A stretch of DNA of 64,000 nucleotides, from NCBI RefSeq assembly GCF_009707665.1, contig NZ_WLZW01000003.1, forward strand, positions 164,405 to 228,404, in the 5' to 3' direction. Position numbers and translations under genes: made by a program. Shown piece by piece: positions 8,318 to 17,527 of this stretch (position 1 is its first letter; every line of letters starts with the position of its first letter). The notes beneath the pieces are model-generated. The model had not been told where the DNA came from, searched no databases, and saw only the letters and a list, made by a program, of their open reading frames with translations. Source of the stretch: Planomicrobium sp. YIM 101495. Its GTDB lineage: Bacteria; Bacillota; Bacilli; Bacillales_A; Planococcaceae.

Positions 8318-10702
8318 GTGTCTTACGAAATCAAAAAAGCGGCCGTAATCGGATCGGGTGTCATGGGTTCAGGAATTGCGGCACATTTGGCGAATATCGG
8401 GATTCCAGTCGTATTACTCGACATCGTGCCGAATCAATTATCAGCAGATGAAGAGAAGAAAGGCTTGACCTTGGAACATCCTGCAGTCCGCAACCGGATG
8501 GCAGCAGGAGCCTTGAAAAAACTACTTAAACAGAAACCGGCGCCGTTAGCCGTTAAAAGCAATTTGTCACTCATCACACCAGGTAACTTGGAAGACGACT
8601 TGGACAAACTGAAAGATGTCGATTGGATCATCGAAGTCATTGTCGAGAACTTGGATGTCAAGAAATCCCTTTATGAAAAAATCGATGGCGTCAGAAAGCC
8701 AGGAACGATTATCACATCGAACACGTCGGGCATTTCCATCAATGCGATGGCGGAAGGACGTTCGGAAGATTTCCAGAAACATTTCTTCGGGACACACTTC
8801 TTCAATCCGCCGCGCTATTTGAAACTGCTTGAAGTGATTCCGTCTAAGACGACTGCGCCGGAAGTGATCGAGTTCATGCAAGAGTTTGGCGAAGACGTCC
8901 TTGGAAAAGGCGTGGTCATCGCGAAAGATACACCAAATTTCATCGCGAACCGTATTGGAACTTACGGGCTTCTTATTACACTGCGTGAAATGCAGGAACG
9001 CGGCTACACGATCGGTGAAGTGGATTCGGTTACCGGTCCGCTCATCGGCCGGCCGAAATCCGCGACGTTCCGTACATTGGATGTCGTCGGACTGGACACG
9101 TTCATGCATGTAGCGAAAAACGTCTACGACCAGACGGAAGGCGAAGAGCAGAAAGTGTTCGAAGCACCTGCATTCATGAAAAAGATGGTCGAGAACGGTT
9201 GGATCGGTGCGAAGAACAAGCAAGGATTCTTCCAGAAGAAAGACAAAGAGATTCTGGAGTTGGACCCTGAGACGATGGAATACCGACCAGCTGGAAAATT
9301 GAAAACGGCTTCACAAGAACTTGCGAAGCAGCAAAAAGGCTTGAGCGCGAAGATGAAGACGCTTGTCTACGCAGACGACCGCACGGGGGAATTGCTGTGG
9401 AACGTTCTGTCACCGACACTTCGTTACTCTGCTGAATTGCACGGGGAAATAGCTGACGACATTGTGGCGATCGACAATGCGATGAAGTGGGGCTTCGGCT
9501 GGGAACAAGGACCGTTTGAGACGTGGGATGCAATCGGTGTCGAAAAATCGGTTGCCCGCATGAAGGAAGAAGGTCATGAAGTACCGGCGTTCGTCGAGCA
9601 ATTGCTTGCTGGCGGTAATGAAACCTTCTATAGAGAAGGGGAAGACGGTCTTTTGTACTTCGACGGAGAAGGCTACAAGCCGGTGCCGGTCAATGATAAA
9701 GCGATCGACTTGAAACGCTACAAGAAAAAGCACGGTGTGATCAAGAAAAACTCCGGTGCATCCTTGATCGACCTTGGCGATGGAATCGCACTTCTTGAAT
9801 TCCATTCCCGCTCGAATGCGATCGGCTTGGACATTTTGCAGATGATCAACTTTGCAGTGGACGAAGTCGAGAAGAACTTCAAGGGGCTTGTTATCGGGAA
9901 CCAAGGGAAGAACTTCTGTGTCGGTGCGAACCTTGGCATGATTTTAATGGAAGCACAAGATGACAATATTTTCGAATTGGACTTCACGGTCCGCACGTTC
10001 CAGAACGCAATGATGAAAATCAAATACAGCTCGAAGCCGGTTGTCGTCGCACCATTCGGCATGTCACTCGGTGGAGGAGCGGAAGTCGCACTGCCGGCAG
10101 CGCACGTACAAGCATCGATGGAAACGTATATGGGACTTGTGGAAGCTGGCGTCGGACTGATTCCGGGCGGTGGTGGAAACATGGGGCTTTATGCAAAGCA
10201 CCTGAAAGGCTTGCCTGAAGGTGTGGACATTGACCTGCAAAACGTTGCGACAAAAGTGTTCGAAACGATTGCGATGGCGAAAGTATCGACATCTGCTGCA
10301 GAAGCACGCGAAAGTAACTTCCTGAACTTTGTCGATGGGATTTCGGTCAACCCCGACCATTTGATCTGGGATGCGAAACAGGCGGCGCTCGGGCTTGCTC
10401 AAAAAGGCTATACGGCACCGAAGCGTGAAAAGATTCCGGTGACAGGTGAACCGGGCTATGCAACACTCTTGCTTGGTGCAACTGGGATGCATCTGTCCGG
10501 CTACATCAGTGACTATGATTTGAAAATCGCGACAAAACTCGCTTATGTGTTGTCAGGCGGAAAAGTTCCGTACGGCACAGAAGTGGATGAACAATACTTG
10601 CTCGACCTCGAGCGCGAAGCATTTTTGAGCTTGGTCGCTGAACCGAAAACGCAGCAGCGTATGCAGCACATGCTCGTCAAAGGAAAACCACTACGCAACT
10701 AA
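8318..10702 (+). CDS. fadN: 3-hydroxyacyl-CoA dehydrogenase / enoyl-CoA hydratase
   Basis: 794 residues, close to B. subtilis FadN. The N-terminal half is the NAD-dependent 3-hydroxyacyl-CoA dehydrogenase (dinucleotide motif GSGVMG at 12-17, GTHFFNPPRYLKLLEVI, DTPNFIANRIG); the C-terminal part is a crotonase domain (CVGANLGM, then APFGMSLGGGAEVALPA). Together they do the middle two steps of beta-oxidation. Start is GTG 8318, ten bases after GGGAGGG; the open frame extends to 8048 but through repeat DNA and the FadR box, so the long form is rejected. First gene of fadN-fadA-fadE. Confidence 0.95.
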   Translation: MSYEIKKAAVIGSGVMGSGIAAHLANIGIPVVLLDIVPNQLSADEEKKGLTLEHPAVRNRMAAGALKKLLKQKPAPLAVKSNLSLITPGNLEDDLDKLKDVDWIIEVIVENLDVKKSLYEKIDGVRKPGTIITSNTSGISINAMAEGRSEDFQKHFFGTHFFNPPRYLKLLEVIPSKTTAPEVIEFMQEFGEDVLGKGVVIAKDTPNFIANRIGTYGLLITLREMQERGYTIGEVDSVTGPLIGRPKSATFRTLDVVGLDTFMHVAKNVYDQTEGEEQKVFEAPAFMKKMVENGWIGAKNKQGFFQKKDKEILELDPETMEYRPAGKLKTASQELAKQQKGLSAKMKTLVYADDRTGELLWNVLSPTLRYSAELHGEIADDIVAIDNAMKWGFGWEQGPFETWDAIGVEKSVARMKEEGHEVPAFVEQLLAGGNETFYREGEDGLLYFDGEGYKPVPVNDKAIDLKRYKKKHGVIKKNSGASLIDLGDGIALLEFHSRSNAIGLDILQMINFAVDEVEKNFKGLVIGNQGKNFCVGANLGMILMEAQDDNIFELDFTVRTFQNAMMKIKYSSKPVVVAPFGMSLGGGAEVALPAAHVQASMETYMGLVEAGVGLIPGGGGNMGLYAKHLKGLPEGVDIDLQNVATKVFETIAMAKVSTSAAEARESNFLNFVDGISVNPDHLIWDAKQAALGLAQKGYTAPKREKIPVTGEPGYATLLLGATGMHLSGYISDYDLKIATKLAYVLSGGKVPYGTEVDEQYLLDLEREAFLSLVAEPKTQQRMQHMLVKGKPLRN

Positions 10703-10720
10703 GATAGGGGAGTGAATCGA

Positions 10721-11896
10721 ATGCGTGAAGCAGTAATTGTGGCTGGTGCACGGACACCGGTCGGAAAAGCGAAAAAAGGTTCTCTCGCGTCAGTGCGGCC
10801 GGATGATTTCGGCGCACTTGTCGTCAAAGAGACATTGCAGCGGGCTGGCGGATATGACGGGCCGATCGATGACTTGATCATGGGCTGTGCCATGCCTGAA
10901 GCAGAACAAGGAATGAACATTGCGCGCAACATTGGCGCACTTGCCGGTTTACCGGACACGACACCGGCCGTCACGGTCAACCGATTCTGTTCATCAGGCC
11001 TTCAATCGATCGCCTATGCAGCAGAACGAATCATGATCGGACACGCAGACGCGATCATTGCAGGTGGCGTGGAATCGATGAGCATGGTGCCGATGATGGG
11101 GAACGTCATACGTCCGAACGCGACACTTGCTGAGACAGCTCCGCAATATTACATGAGCATGGGCCACACAGCTGAGCAAGTGGCGAACAAATACGGCATC
11201 AGCCGTGAAGATCAAGATGCATTCGCGGTCCGTTCACACGAAAACGCAGCACGTGCGATCGAAAAAGGACATTTCAAAGATGAAATCATCCCGGTCGAAG
11301 TGATCAACCGTTTCGTCGGCGAAAACAATAAATTACAAGAAACGAAATCGATGTTCGAGATGGATGAAGGGGTGCGTCACGGCACATCCATGGAGACATT
11401 AAGCAAACTACGTCCGGCATTCGCAGCACGCGGATCGGTCACTGCAGGAAACGCCTCGCAAACTTCTGACGGTGCAGGATCAGTCCTCGTCATGGAGCGG
11501 GAACGAGCGGAAGCACTCGGCTTGAAGCCGATCGCGAAATTCCGCTCGTTCGCAACTGGCGGCGTCCCTCCTGAAATAATGGGAATCGGACCGGTCGTCG
11601 CAATCCCGAAAGCCTTGAAACTGGCAGGATTGACGAAAGACGACATCGATGTGTGGGAATTGAACGAAGCCTTCGCTTCCCAGTCACTAGGTGTCATCCG
11701 CGAGCTTGACCTGGATATTAACAAGATCAACTTGAACGGCGGTGCCATCGCACTTGGCCACCCGCTCGGTGCTACAGGTTCCATCCTGACACTGCGCATG
11801 CTGAGTGAACTGAAACGCCAAGGCAAGCAGTTCGGCGTCGTCACGATGTGCATCGGCGGCGGCATGGGCGCAGCCGGCGTATTCGAAATGCTGTAA
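10721..11896 (+). CDS. fadA: Acetyl-CoA acyltransferase (3-ketoacyl-CoA thiolase)
   Basis: 391 residues. Thiolytic cleavage of 3-ketoacyl-CoA, the last step of each beta-oxidation cycle. Nucleophilic Cys90 sits in NRFCSSGLQS; the C-terminal histidine and second cysteine lie in GGAIALGHPLGATG and CIGGGMGAAG. Start ATG 10721 follows AGGGGAGTG; the GTG at 10712 overlaps the ribosome site. It lies 18 bases after fadN in the same operon. Confidence 0.96.
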   Translation: MREAVIVAGARTPVGKAKKGSLASVRPDDFGALVVKETLQRAGGYDGPIDDLIMGCAMPEAEQGMNIARNIGALAGLPDTTPAVTVNRFCSSGLQSIAYAAERIMIGHADAIIAGGVESMSMVPMMGNVIRPNATLAETAPQYYMSMGHTAEQVANKYGISREDQDAFAVRSHENAARAIEKGHFKDEIIPVEVINRFVGENNKLQETKSMFEMDEGVRHGTSMETLSKLRPAFAARGSVTAGNASQTSDGAGSVLVMERERAEALGLKPIAKFRSFATGGVPPEIMGIGPVVAIPKALKLAGLTKDDIDVWELNEAFASQSLGVIRELDLDINKINLNGGAIALGHPLGATGSILTLRMLSELKRQGKQFGVVTMCIGGGMGAAGVFEML

Positions 11897-11922
11897 GACT
11901 TACTAATTGGAGGGATTATGAA

Positions 11923-13698
11923 ATGGAGAAATCAATCATCAAAGGCGGAAGCTTTTTAATCGAAGACGCAGATCTATCACGGGTATTTACACCGGAGGAT
12001 TTCACGGAAGAACATAAGATGATCGCGAAAACGACGGAAGACTACGTGAACACGGAAGTGATGCCGCTCGTCGAAAACTTGGAGAACCATGAGTTCGAGC
12101 ATTCCGTAAAACTGTTGAAAAAAGCGGGCGAACTTGGACTTCTCGGAGCGGATGTTCCAGAACAATACGGCGGACTTGGCCTGGATAAACTTGCTTCGGC
12201 ATTGATCGCTGAGAAAATGTCGAAAGCAGGCGGCTTCTCGATCACGCACGGCGCGCACGTTGGAATCGGTTCTTTGCCGATCGTTTTGTTCGGAAACGAA
12301 GACCAGAAGCAGCGTTACTTGCCGGTTCTTGCAACGGGCGAGAAAATCGCGGCATACGCACTGACTGAGCCAAGTTCCGGATCGGATGCACTTGGTGCGA
12401 AAACGACTGCGAAATTGAATGCTGCAGGCACGCACTACGTTCTGAACGGTGAAAAACAGTGGATTACGAATGCTGGCTTTGCGGACGTCTTCATCGTTTA
12501 CGCGAAAATCGATGGAGAGCAGTTCTCTGCATTCATCGTCGAACGGGAATACGGCGGCGTATCAGTTGGACCAGAAGAGAAAAAGATGGGAATCAAATCT
12601 TCTTCTACACGCACACTAATTTTGGAGGATGTGGAAGTGCCGGTCGAGAACTTGCTTGGAGAAGCAGGACGCGGGCACATTATCGCCTTCAACATTTTGA
12701 ACATCGGGCGCTACAAGCTTGGCGTAGGCACGATCGGTGCATCGAAACGCGCGATGGAAGTGACGATTCCTTACACGAACCAGCGCCAGCAGTTCAAGAC
12801 GCCGATTTCATCCTTCAACTTGACGAAAGAAAAACTAGCGACGATGGGATCGAAACTATACGCAGTCGAAAGCTCGGTTTACCGTACAGTTGGCTTGTTC
12901 GAGGACCGCATGAGCGGCTTTACGGACGAGCAGCACGCGGACGGCAAGTTGGTTGCGACATCAATCGCGGAATATGCGATCGAATGCTCGATGAATAAAT
13001 TCTTCGGTACGGAAACGCTTGATTACATCGTGGATGAAGGTGTCCAGCTGCACGGCGGTTACGGCTTCATGCAGGAATACGAAATCGAGCGCATCTATCG
13101 CGACTCACGCATCAACCGTATTTTCGAAGGAACGAACGAAATCAACCGTCTTCTCGTACCAGGAACACTTCTGCGTAAAGCGATGAAAGGCGAATTGCCA
13201 CTTCTTCAAGCTGCACAAGACTTGCAGGAAGAGTTGCTGATGATGATGCCGGAAGAAGTGGGCGACGAAGTGTTGGCACAAGAGAAAATCCTTGTGAAGA
13301 ACGCGAAGAAGATTGTCTTATTGACGGCTGGTCTTGCAGCACAGCGCTACGCGGCTAAGCTGGAGGAAGAGCAGGAGCTACTTGTGAACATGGCGGATAT
13401 GATTTCCAATGTCTTCGCAATGGAATCGGCACTTCTACGTACGGAAAAAGCGATCGTCGCTTCCGGTGAAGAAAAAGCGAAGCAAAAGATCCTGTACACA
13501 GAAATCTACTGCCAGGAAGCATTCGCTGAAATCGAGCGCGATGCGAAGGAAACATTGATCGCAGCGGTCGAAGGGGACAACCAGCGCATGATGCTTTCTG
13601 CACTACGCAAGTTGACTCGCTCGAACCCGCATAACCTGATCGCGAAAAAACGCGAAGCAGCAGCAAAATTGATCGAAGTCGAAAAATACGTCGTTTGA
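11923..13698 (+). CDS. fadE: Acyl-CoA dehydrogenase
   Basis: 591 residues, the length of the B. subtilis FadE (YusJ) type, with a C-terminal extension beyond the core acyl-CoA dehydrogenase. Core motifs: AYALTEPSSGSDA, QWITNAGFADVFIVYAK, and IYRDSRINRIFEGTNEINR. It catalyses the FAD-dependent first oxidation of fatty acyl-CoA; electrons would go to ETF, which is not encoded here. Start ATG 11923 after GGAGGGAT. It closes the FadR-controlled operon at a strong terminator. Confidence 0.94.
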   Translation: MEKSIIKGGSFLIEDADLSRVFTPEDFTEEHKMIAKTTEDYVNTEVMPLVENLENHEFEHSVKLLKKAGELGLLGADVPEQYGGLGLDKLASALIAEKMSKAGGFSITHGAHVGIGSLPIVLFGNEDQKQRYLPVLATGEKIAAYALTEPSSGSDALGAKTTAKLNAAGTHYVLNGEKQWITNAGFADVFIVYAKIDGEQFSAFIVEREYGGVSVGPEEKKMGIKSSSTRTLILEDVEVPVENLLGEAGRGHIIAFNILNIGRYKLGVGTIGASKRAMEVTIPYTNQRQQFKTPISSFNLTKEKLATMGSKLYAVESSVYRTVGLFEDRMSGFTDEQHADGKLVATSIAEYAIECSMNKFFGTETLDYIVDEGVQLHGGYGFMQEYEIERIYRDSRINRIFEGTNEINRLLVPGTLLRKAMKGELPLLQAAQDLQEELLMMMPEEVGDEVLAQEKILVKNAKKIVLLTAGLAAQRYAAKLEEEQELLVNMADMISNVFAMESALLRTEKAIVASGEEKAKQKILYTEIYCQEAFAEIERDAKETLIAAVEGDNQRMMLSALRKLTRSNPHNLIAKKREAAAKLIEVEKYVV

Positions 13699-13710
13699 TC
13701 GATGTAGTGA

Positions 13711-13748
13711 AACCCTCCGGAAGCGAGCACGCTTTCGGAGGGTTTTTC
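13711..13748 (+). terminator. Intrinsic terminator after fadE
   Basis: AACCCTCCG pairs with CGGAGGGTT, then TTTTTCTC. Confidence 0.9.
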
Positions 13749-13760
13749 TCATTTTGGAGC

Positions 13761-13880
13761 GATTCTGCAAAAAGGGTGGCGGATTCTGCAACCAAATCGA
13801 GAATACTGCAACCAAGTGACCGGATTCTGCAACCAAATCAAAAATACTGCAACCAACCGCACCGATACTGCAACCAACCA
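13761..13880 (+). repeat. Six-unit CTGCAACCAA repeat with 20/21-bp spacing
   Basis: The GCAA core of each unit starts at 13767, 13788, 13808, 13829, 13849 and 13870, giving steps of 21, 20, 21, 20 and 21 bases. Units alternate GATTCTGCAACC and ATACTGCAACC with a variable remainder. It begins just after the fadE terminator and ends at an 11-base C run (13883-13893). A related four-unit array is at 36012-36090. Reading frames across it are artefacts of the repeat. Confidence 0.85.
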
Positions 13881-13994
13881 CACCCCCCCCCCCGCACCAA
13901 CCACCAAAAAATATTACCCCCGCAACCTACGATTCGACCGATATACAGCAATTTGGTAAGCTAGAAACATAAATGCAACAGAGGAGGCAATCCA

Positions 13995-14348
13995 TTGATC
14001 GAATTTTATTCCTACCCGAAATGTACGACTTGCCGAAAGGCGAAAAAATGGCTTGATGCCAACGAAATTTCCTACACGGAGATCCACCTCGTAGATGCAC
14101 CGCCGACAGCTACGAAAATCAAAGAAATGCATGAAGCGAGCGATGTCGAACTGAAGAAGTTCTTCAACACGAGCGGCATGAAATACCGTGAACTTGGATT
14201 GAAGGATAAGTTGCCGGAAATGTCCGAAGCAGAGCAATATGAACTGCTTGCAAGCGACGGCATGCTCATCAAGCGCCCACTTAGTTTTGACGGCAAAAAA
14301 GTGACGCTCGGCTTCAAGGAAGATGATTACCAGAATAATTGGGCATAA
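13995..14348 (+). CDS. yusI: Spx/ArsC-family protein (YusI-like)
   Basis: 117 residues with a thioredoxin-like ArsC/Spx fold; N-terminal CTTC (Cys10, Cys13) is a CxxC pair of the Spx type. The position between fadE and gcvH is that of B. subtilis yusI. Whether it binds RNA polymerase like Spx or acts as a reductase cannot be decided; the sequence near the C-terminus (MLIKRPLSFDGKKVTLGF) is shared by both groups. Start is TTG 13995, six to seven bases after GAGGAGG; no ATG fits. Confidence 0.85.
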   Translation: MIEFYSYPKCTTCRKAKKWLDANEISYTEIHLVDAPPTATKIKEMHEASDVELKKFFNTSGMKYRELGLKDKLPEMSEAEQYELLASDGMLIKRPLSFDGKKVTLGFKEDDYQNNWA

Positions 14349-14426
14349 CGCTCCTGCACCTTGTGTTTCACGTAACAATATGTCAAACTGAGTGAGATAT
14401 AATCATTTACTTTTGGAGGGATTTGG

Positions 14427-14807
14427 ATGAGTACACCACAAGATCTTCGTTATTCAAAAGAACACGAATGGGTTAAAATGGAAGGCGAAAACGCACGTAT
14501 CGGCATCACGCACTTTGCACAGGAAGAACTAGGCGATATCGTCTTCGTTGAACTGCCACAAGTAGGCGACGAATTGACGAAAGATCAGCCGTTCGGTTCT
14601 GTTGAGTCCGTGAAAACGGTTTCTGAGCTGTATGCGCCGATTAGTGGAAAAGTAATCGAAGTGAACGAAGAGCTAGAAGACAGCCCTGAGTTCGTCAACG
14701 AATCTCCTTACGAGAAAGCGTGGATGGTTGTCATCGAAGCGCCTTCACAAGAAGACATCGATGGTTTGATGACCGCTGACCAATACAAGGAAATGACTAA
14801 CGAATAA
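14427..14807 (+). CDS. gcvH: Glycine cleavage system H protein
   Basis: 126 residues. Carries the lipoyl-lysine Lys63 in [13 protein letters not shown] and the YAPISGKV turn typical of lipoyl domains. Besides shuttling the aminomethyl group in glycine cleavage, in Bacillales GcvH is the relay on which LipM and LipA build lipoate before transfer to 2-oxoacid dehydrogenases. The other gcv genes are not in the window, also the case in B. subtilis. Start ATG 14427 after TTGGAGGG. Confidence 0.97.
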   Translation: MSTPQDLRYSKEHEWVKMEGENARIGITHFAQEELGDIVFVELPQVGDELTKDQPFGSVESVKTVSELYAPISGKVIEVNEELEDSPEFVNESPYEKAWMVVIEAPSQEDIDGLMTADQYKEMTNE

Positions 14808-14813
14808 TTCCCG

Positions 14814-14839
14814 AGGCGCCGGTTTTTTGGCGCTTTTTT
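14814..14839 (+). terminator. Possible terminator after gcvH
   Basis: GCGCC (14816-14820) pairs with GGCGC (14829-14833), followed by six T. The stem is short; partial readthrough into yusF is likely. Confidence 0.55.
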
Positions 14840-14886
14840 CTGTTGCCTGTCTGTTTGCAAGCGAGCGTGAAGCGAGGTGCAGCCAA

Positions 14887-15225
14887 ATGGAAAAAGTGAT
14901 TGTGGTGGAAGGACGATCGGACAAACTGCGGATCGCCCCGTTAATTGCAGAGCCGGTCAAAATCATCTGTACGAACGGAACAGTCAGCGCCACGAGACTG
15001 GAAGAGCTGCTGTTGCCGTATGAAGATTTGGAATTGATCATTTTGCTCGATGCCGATTCATCGGGGGAGAAGTTGCGCAAGCTGGTCAAGCGGGAATTCC
15101 CGGAAGCCCGGCATGTCTATATCGACCGAACCTACAAGGAAGTGGCGACCACGCCGCTCCGCGTATTACTGGACGTCCTCATCTCTGCGGACGTCGCTGT
15201 AACAAGTTTATTAACTGAAGGATGA
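14887..15225 (+). CDS. yusF: Small Toprim-domain protein (YusF-like)
   Basis: 112 residues with a bare Toprim fold: the catalytic-type glutamate in VIVVEGRSDK and the DxD of LIILLDADSSGEK. Toprim domains occur in primases, topoisomerases, RecR and RNase M5; this minimal version has no other domain, and its function is not established. Start ATG 14887 after GAGGTG; the frame open from 14827 lacks a ribosome site. Gene order gcvH-yusF-yusE matches B. subtilis. Confidence 0.83.
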   Translation: MEKVIVVEGRSDKLRIAPLIAEPVKIICTNGTVSATRLEELLLPYEDLELIILLDADSSGEKLRKLVKREFPEARHVYIDRTYKEVATTPLRVLLDVLISADVAVTSLLTEG

Positions 15226-15231
15226 TTCAAC

Positions 15232-15555
15232 ATGAACGAATGGACGTTTGCAGAATGGCAAACTCAAATAAAAGAACAACGCATGGCGATGTATTATTTG
15301 TATACGCCGATGTGCGGCACGTGCCAAGTCGCGTCACGCATGATGGACGTCGTGACGAAGCTTGTCCCGGATCTGCCGGTTGGCAAGGCTAATTTGAACT
15401 TCGTCATCGAAGCGGCTGAAGCATACGAAATCGAAAGTGTGCCGTGCTTATTGATCGTAAAGAACGGGGAGCTGGAGAAGAAAATCTACGCATTCCAGTC
15501 GGTGCCGTATCTATATAGTATGATCCAAATGGTTGACGAAATGCAGGAGTCATGA
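15232..15555 (+). CDS. yusE: Thioredoxin-like protein (YusE-like)
   Basis: 107 residues, thioredoxin fold with CGTC (Cys28, Cys31) in YTPMCGTCQVA and the cis-proline strand ESVPCLLIVKNG. It starts 6 bases after yusF and is cotranscribed. Probable cytoplasmic thiol-disulfide oxidoreductase; partner unknown. The SAM riboswitch for the next operon follows within 40 bases. Confidence 0.83.
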   Translation: MNEWTFAEWQTQIKEQRMAMYYLYTPMCGTCQVASRMMDVVTKLVPDLPVGKANLNFVIEAAEAYEIESVPCLLIVKNGELEKKIYAFQSVPYLYSMIQMVDEMQES

Positions 15556-15592
15556 TAAATTGGATTTCTGAACTGATAATTTAATAGCTAGG

Positions 15593-15699
15593 CTCTTATT
15601 AAGAGAGGTGGAGGGAAGTGCCCGTCGAAGCCCGGCAACCGTCATGAAAATGAAATGGTGCCAAATCACACAAAGCGAATCGCTTTGAGAGATGAGAGA
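15593..15699 (+). promoter_or_regulatory. SAM-I riboswitch (S-box)
   Basis: The conserved S-box core is present: AAGAGAGGTGGAGGGA, CCCGTCGAAGCCCGGCAACC, the GGTGCCAAATC strand, and GAGAGATGAGAG closing P1 against CTCTTATT. It precedes a terminator and metN, so high SAM should stop transcription of the methionine transporter. Confidence 0.96.
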
Positions 15700-15720
15700 A
15701 TGGTTTGCGTTTTTTTATGC

Positions 15721-15759
15721 GGCCCTTTCTGCTTGTCTATGCGCAGAAGGGGCCTTTTT
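15721..15759 (+). terminator. S-box terminator
   Basis: GGCCCTTTCTGC pairs with GCAGAAGGGGCC, then TTTTTC. It lies between the aptamer and metN. Confidence 0.9.
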
Positions 15760-15798
15760 CAATTTCCAAAACAGAAAGTAAAGAGCAGGTGAAGATAC

Positions 15799-16824
15799 AT
15801 GATTCAATTAGCAAAATTAACGAAGAACTTCGATGTCGGGAAAAACGCTTTGACGGCTGTCGATACGGTGGACCTGACCATCGAACAAGGGGAGATTTTC
15901 GGCATTATCGGTTACAGTGGTGCAGGAAAGAGTACGTTGATCCGTCTGTTGAACGGACTCGAGAAACCGACTTCCGGCAGTGTCTCCATCAACGGCCAGG
16001 AAATCACGCGCATCAAAGGGTCCGAACTGCGGAGAGCGCGCCAGAAGATCAGCATGATTTTTCAGCATTTCAATCTGCTTTGGTCGCGTACGGTCCAGGA
16101 GAACATCGAGTTCCCTCTTGAAATCGCCGGTGTCCCGAAGCGTGAACGTGCAAAACGTGCAGCGGAACTGATCGAACTCGTCGGCTTGTCCGGCCGTGAG
16201 CAAGCATACCCTGCCCAACTGTCAGGTGGACAAAAGCAGCGTGTCGGCATTGCGCGAGCACTTGCAAACGAACCGGAAGTGCTGCTTTGTGACGAAGCCA
16301 CTTCCGCACTGGATCCACAGACGACGGATGCCATCCTGGATTTACTGGTGGACATCAACAAACGCCTCGGTTTGACGATCGTCTTGATCACACACGAGAT
16401 GCACGTCATCCGCAAAATCTGTCACCGCGTCGCTGTGATGGAAGGCGGCCGTGTCGTAGAACTCGGAGACGTACTGGACGTATTCCAAGCGCCGAAAGAA
16501 GGAATCACGAAACGGTTCGTCGCACAGATCACCGAGAATGCAGATTCGGGGGAGACGATCAAAAACTTGCTGGAACTTTATCCGACAGGCCGTCTCGTCA
16601 AACTGGTCTTTGTCGGAGAACGGACGGAGCAGCCAATCTTAACGCAGCTGATCCGCACGCACCCGGTGGAAGTGAACATCGTCCAAGGCGATATCGCGCA
16701 TACACAACGAGGCGCTTACGGGACGTTGATCCTGCAGTTGAAAGGATCAGAACAAGAGATTGCTGCGGCACTCGCTTTCTTGAACGAACAAGAAGTACAA
16801 GCGGAGGTGCTGACAGATGTTTGA
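15799..16824 (+). CDS. metN: Methionine ABC transporter ATP-binding protein
   Basis: 341 residues. Walker A GYSGAGKS (38-45), signature LSGGQKQR, Walker B VLLCDEAT, and a C-terminal NIL-type ligand-binding domain (about 255-341) that in MetN proteins senses methionine for trans-inhibition. Energises import of methionine by MetI/MetQ. Preceded by the S-box and overlapping metI by 8 bases. Confidence 0.96.
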   Translation: MIQLAKLTKNFDVGKNALTAVDTVDLTIEQGEIFGIIGYSGAGKSTLIRLLNGLEKPTSGSVSINGQEITRIKGSELRRARQKISMIFQHFNLLWSRTVQENIEFPLEIAGVPKRERAKRAAELIELVGLSGREQAYPAQLSGGQKQRVGIARALANEPEVLLCDEATSALDPQTTDAILDLLVDINKRLGLTIVLITHEMHVIRKICHRVAVMEGGRVVELGDVLDVFQAPKEGITKRFVAQITENADSGETIKNLLELYPTGRLVKLVFVGERTEQPILTQLIRTHPVEVNIVQGDIAHTQRGAYGTLILQLKGSEQEIAAALAFLNEQEVQAEVLTDV

Positions 16825-17485
16825 GTCATGGTTCCCGAATGTCGACTGGGATAAAATGTGGGAAGCGACGTATGAAACACTTTATATGACCGCATTGTCG
16901 ACGGTATTCACATTCGTTTTCGGCTTGTTGCTCGGGTTATTGTTATTCCTGACGGCACCGAGACAATTATGGGCGAACAAACTCGTCAACTGGCTGACCG
17001 GAGCATTCGTCAATATTTTCCGTTCCATTCCGTTCATCATCTTGATCATCTTGCTGATCCCGTTCACACTTTGGCTGATCGGCACGATCCGCGGACCGAA
17101 CGCCGCATTGCCAGCACTGATCATCGGTTCGGCACCGTTCTATGCACGCATGGTGTTGATCGCATTGAGCGAAATCGACAAAGGCGTCATCGAAGCAGCC
17201 CGTTCTATGGGGGCAACGACGTGGATCATCATCTGGAAGGTATTGCTTCCGGAGTCGAAGCCGGCACTCATCTCCGGCATTACGGTGACAGCGATCGCCC
17301 TCGTAGGCTACACGGCGATGGCCGGCATCATCGGAGCAGGCGGACTTGGCACATTGGCGTTCCTGGATGGATTCCAGAGAAGCCGGGAAGACGTGACGTT
17401 GATGGCGACGATCTTGATTTTGGTCATCGTCTTCATCATTCAATTTATCGGAGACCGTTTAACCGCGCGCGCGGACAAACGCTGA
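16817..17485 (+). CDS. metI: Methionine ABC transporter permease
   Basis: 222 residues, five or so membrane segments, with the permease coupling motif EAARSMGATTWIIIWKVLLPE that contacts MetN. Starts inside the 3' end of metN (8-base overlap), so the two are translationally coupled. Part of the SAM-riboswitch operon metNIQ. Confidence 0.95.
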   Translation: MFESWFPNVDWDKMWEATYETLYMTALSTVFTFVFGLLLGLLLFLTAPRQLWANKLVNWLTGAFVNIFRSIPFIILIILLIPFTLWLIGTIRGPNAALPALIIGSAPFYARMVLIALSEIDKGVIEAARSMGATTWIIIWKVLLPESKPALISGITVTAIALVGYTAMAGIIGAGGLGTLAFLDGFQRSREDVTLMATILILVIVFIIQFIGDRLTARADKR

Positions 17486-17527
17486 ATAGAGCATTCATAC
17501 TTACTAATCCAAAGGGGAGTCATGAAC

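Noticed and set aside
13761..13880. CRISPR array
   Set aside because: Units are 20-21 bp with no unique spacers of fixed length, and no cas genes are in the window.
13603..13881. Minus-strand open frame across the repeat array
   Set aside because: The peptide is simply the 20/21-bp repeat in translation and overlaps fadE.
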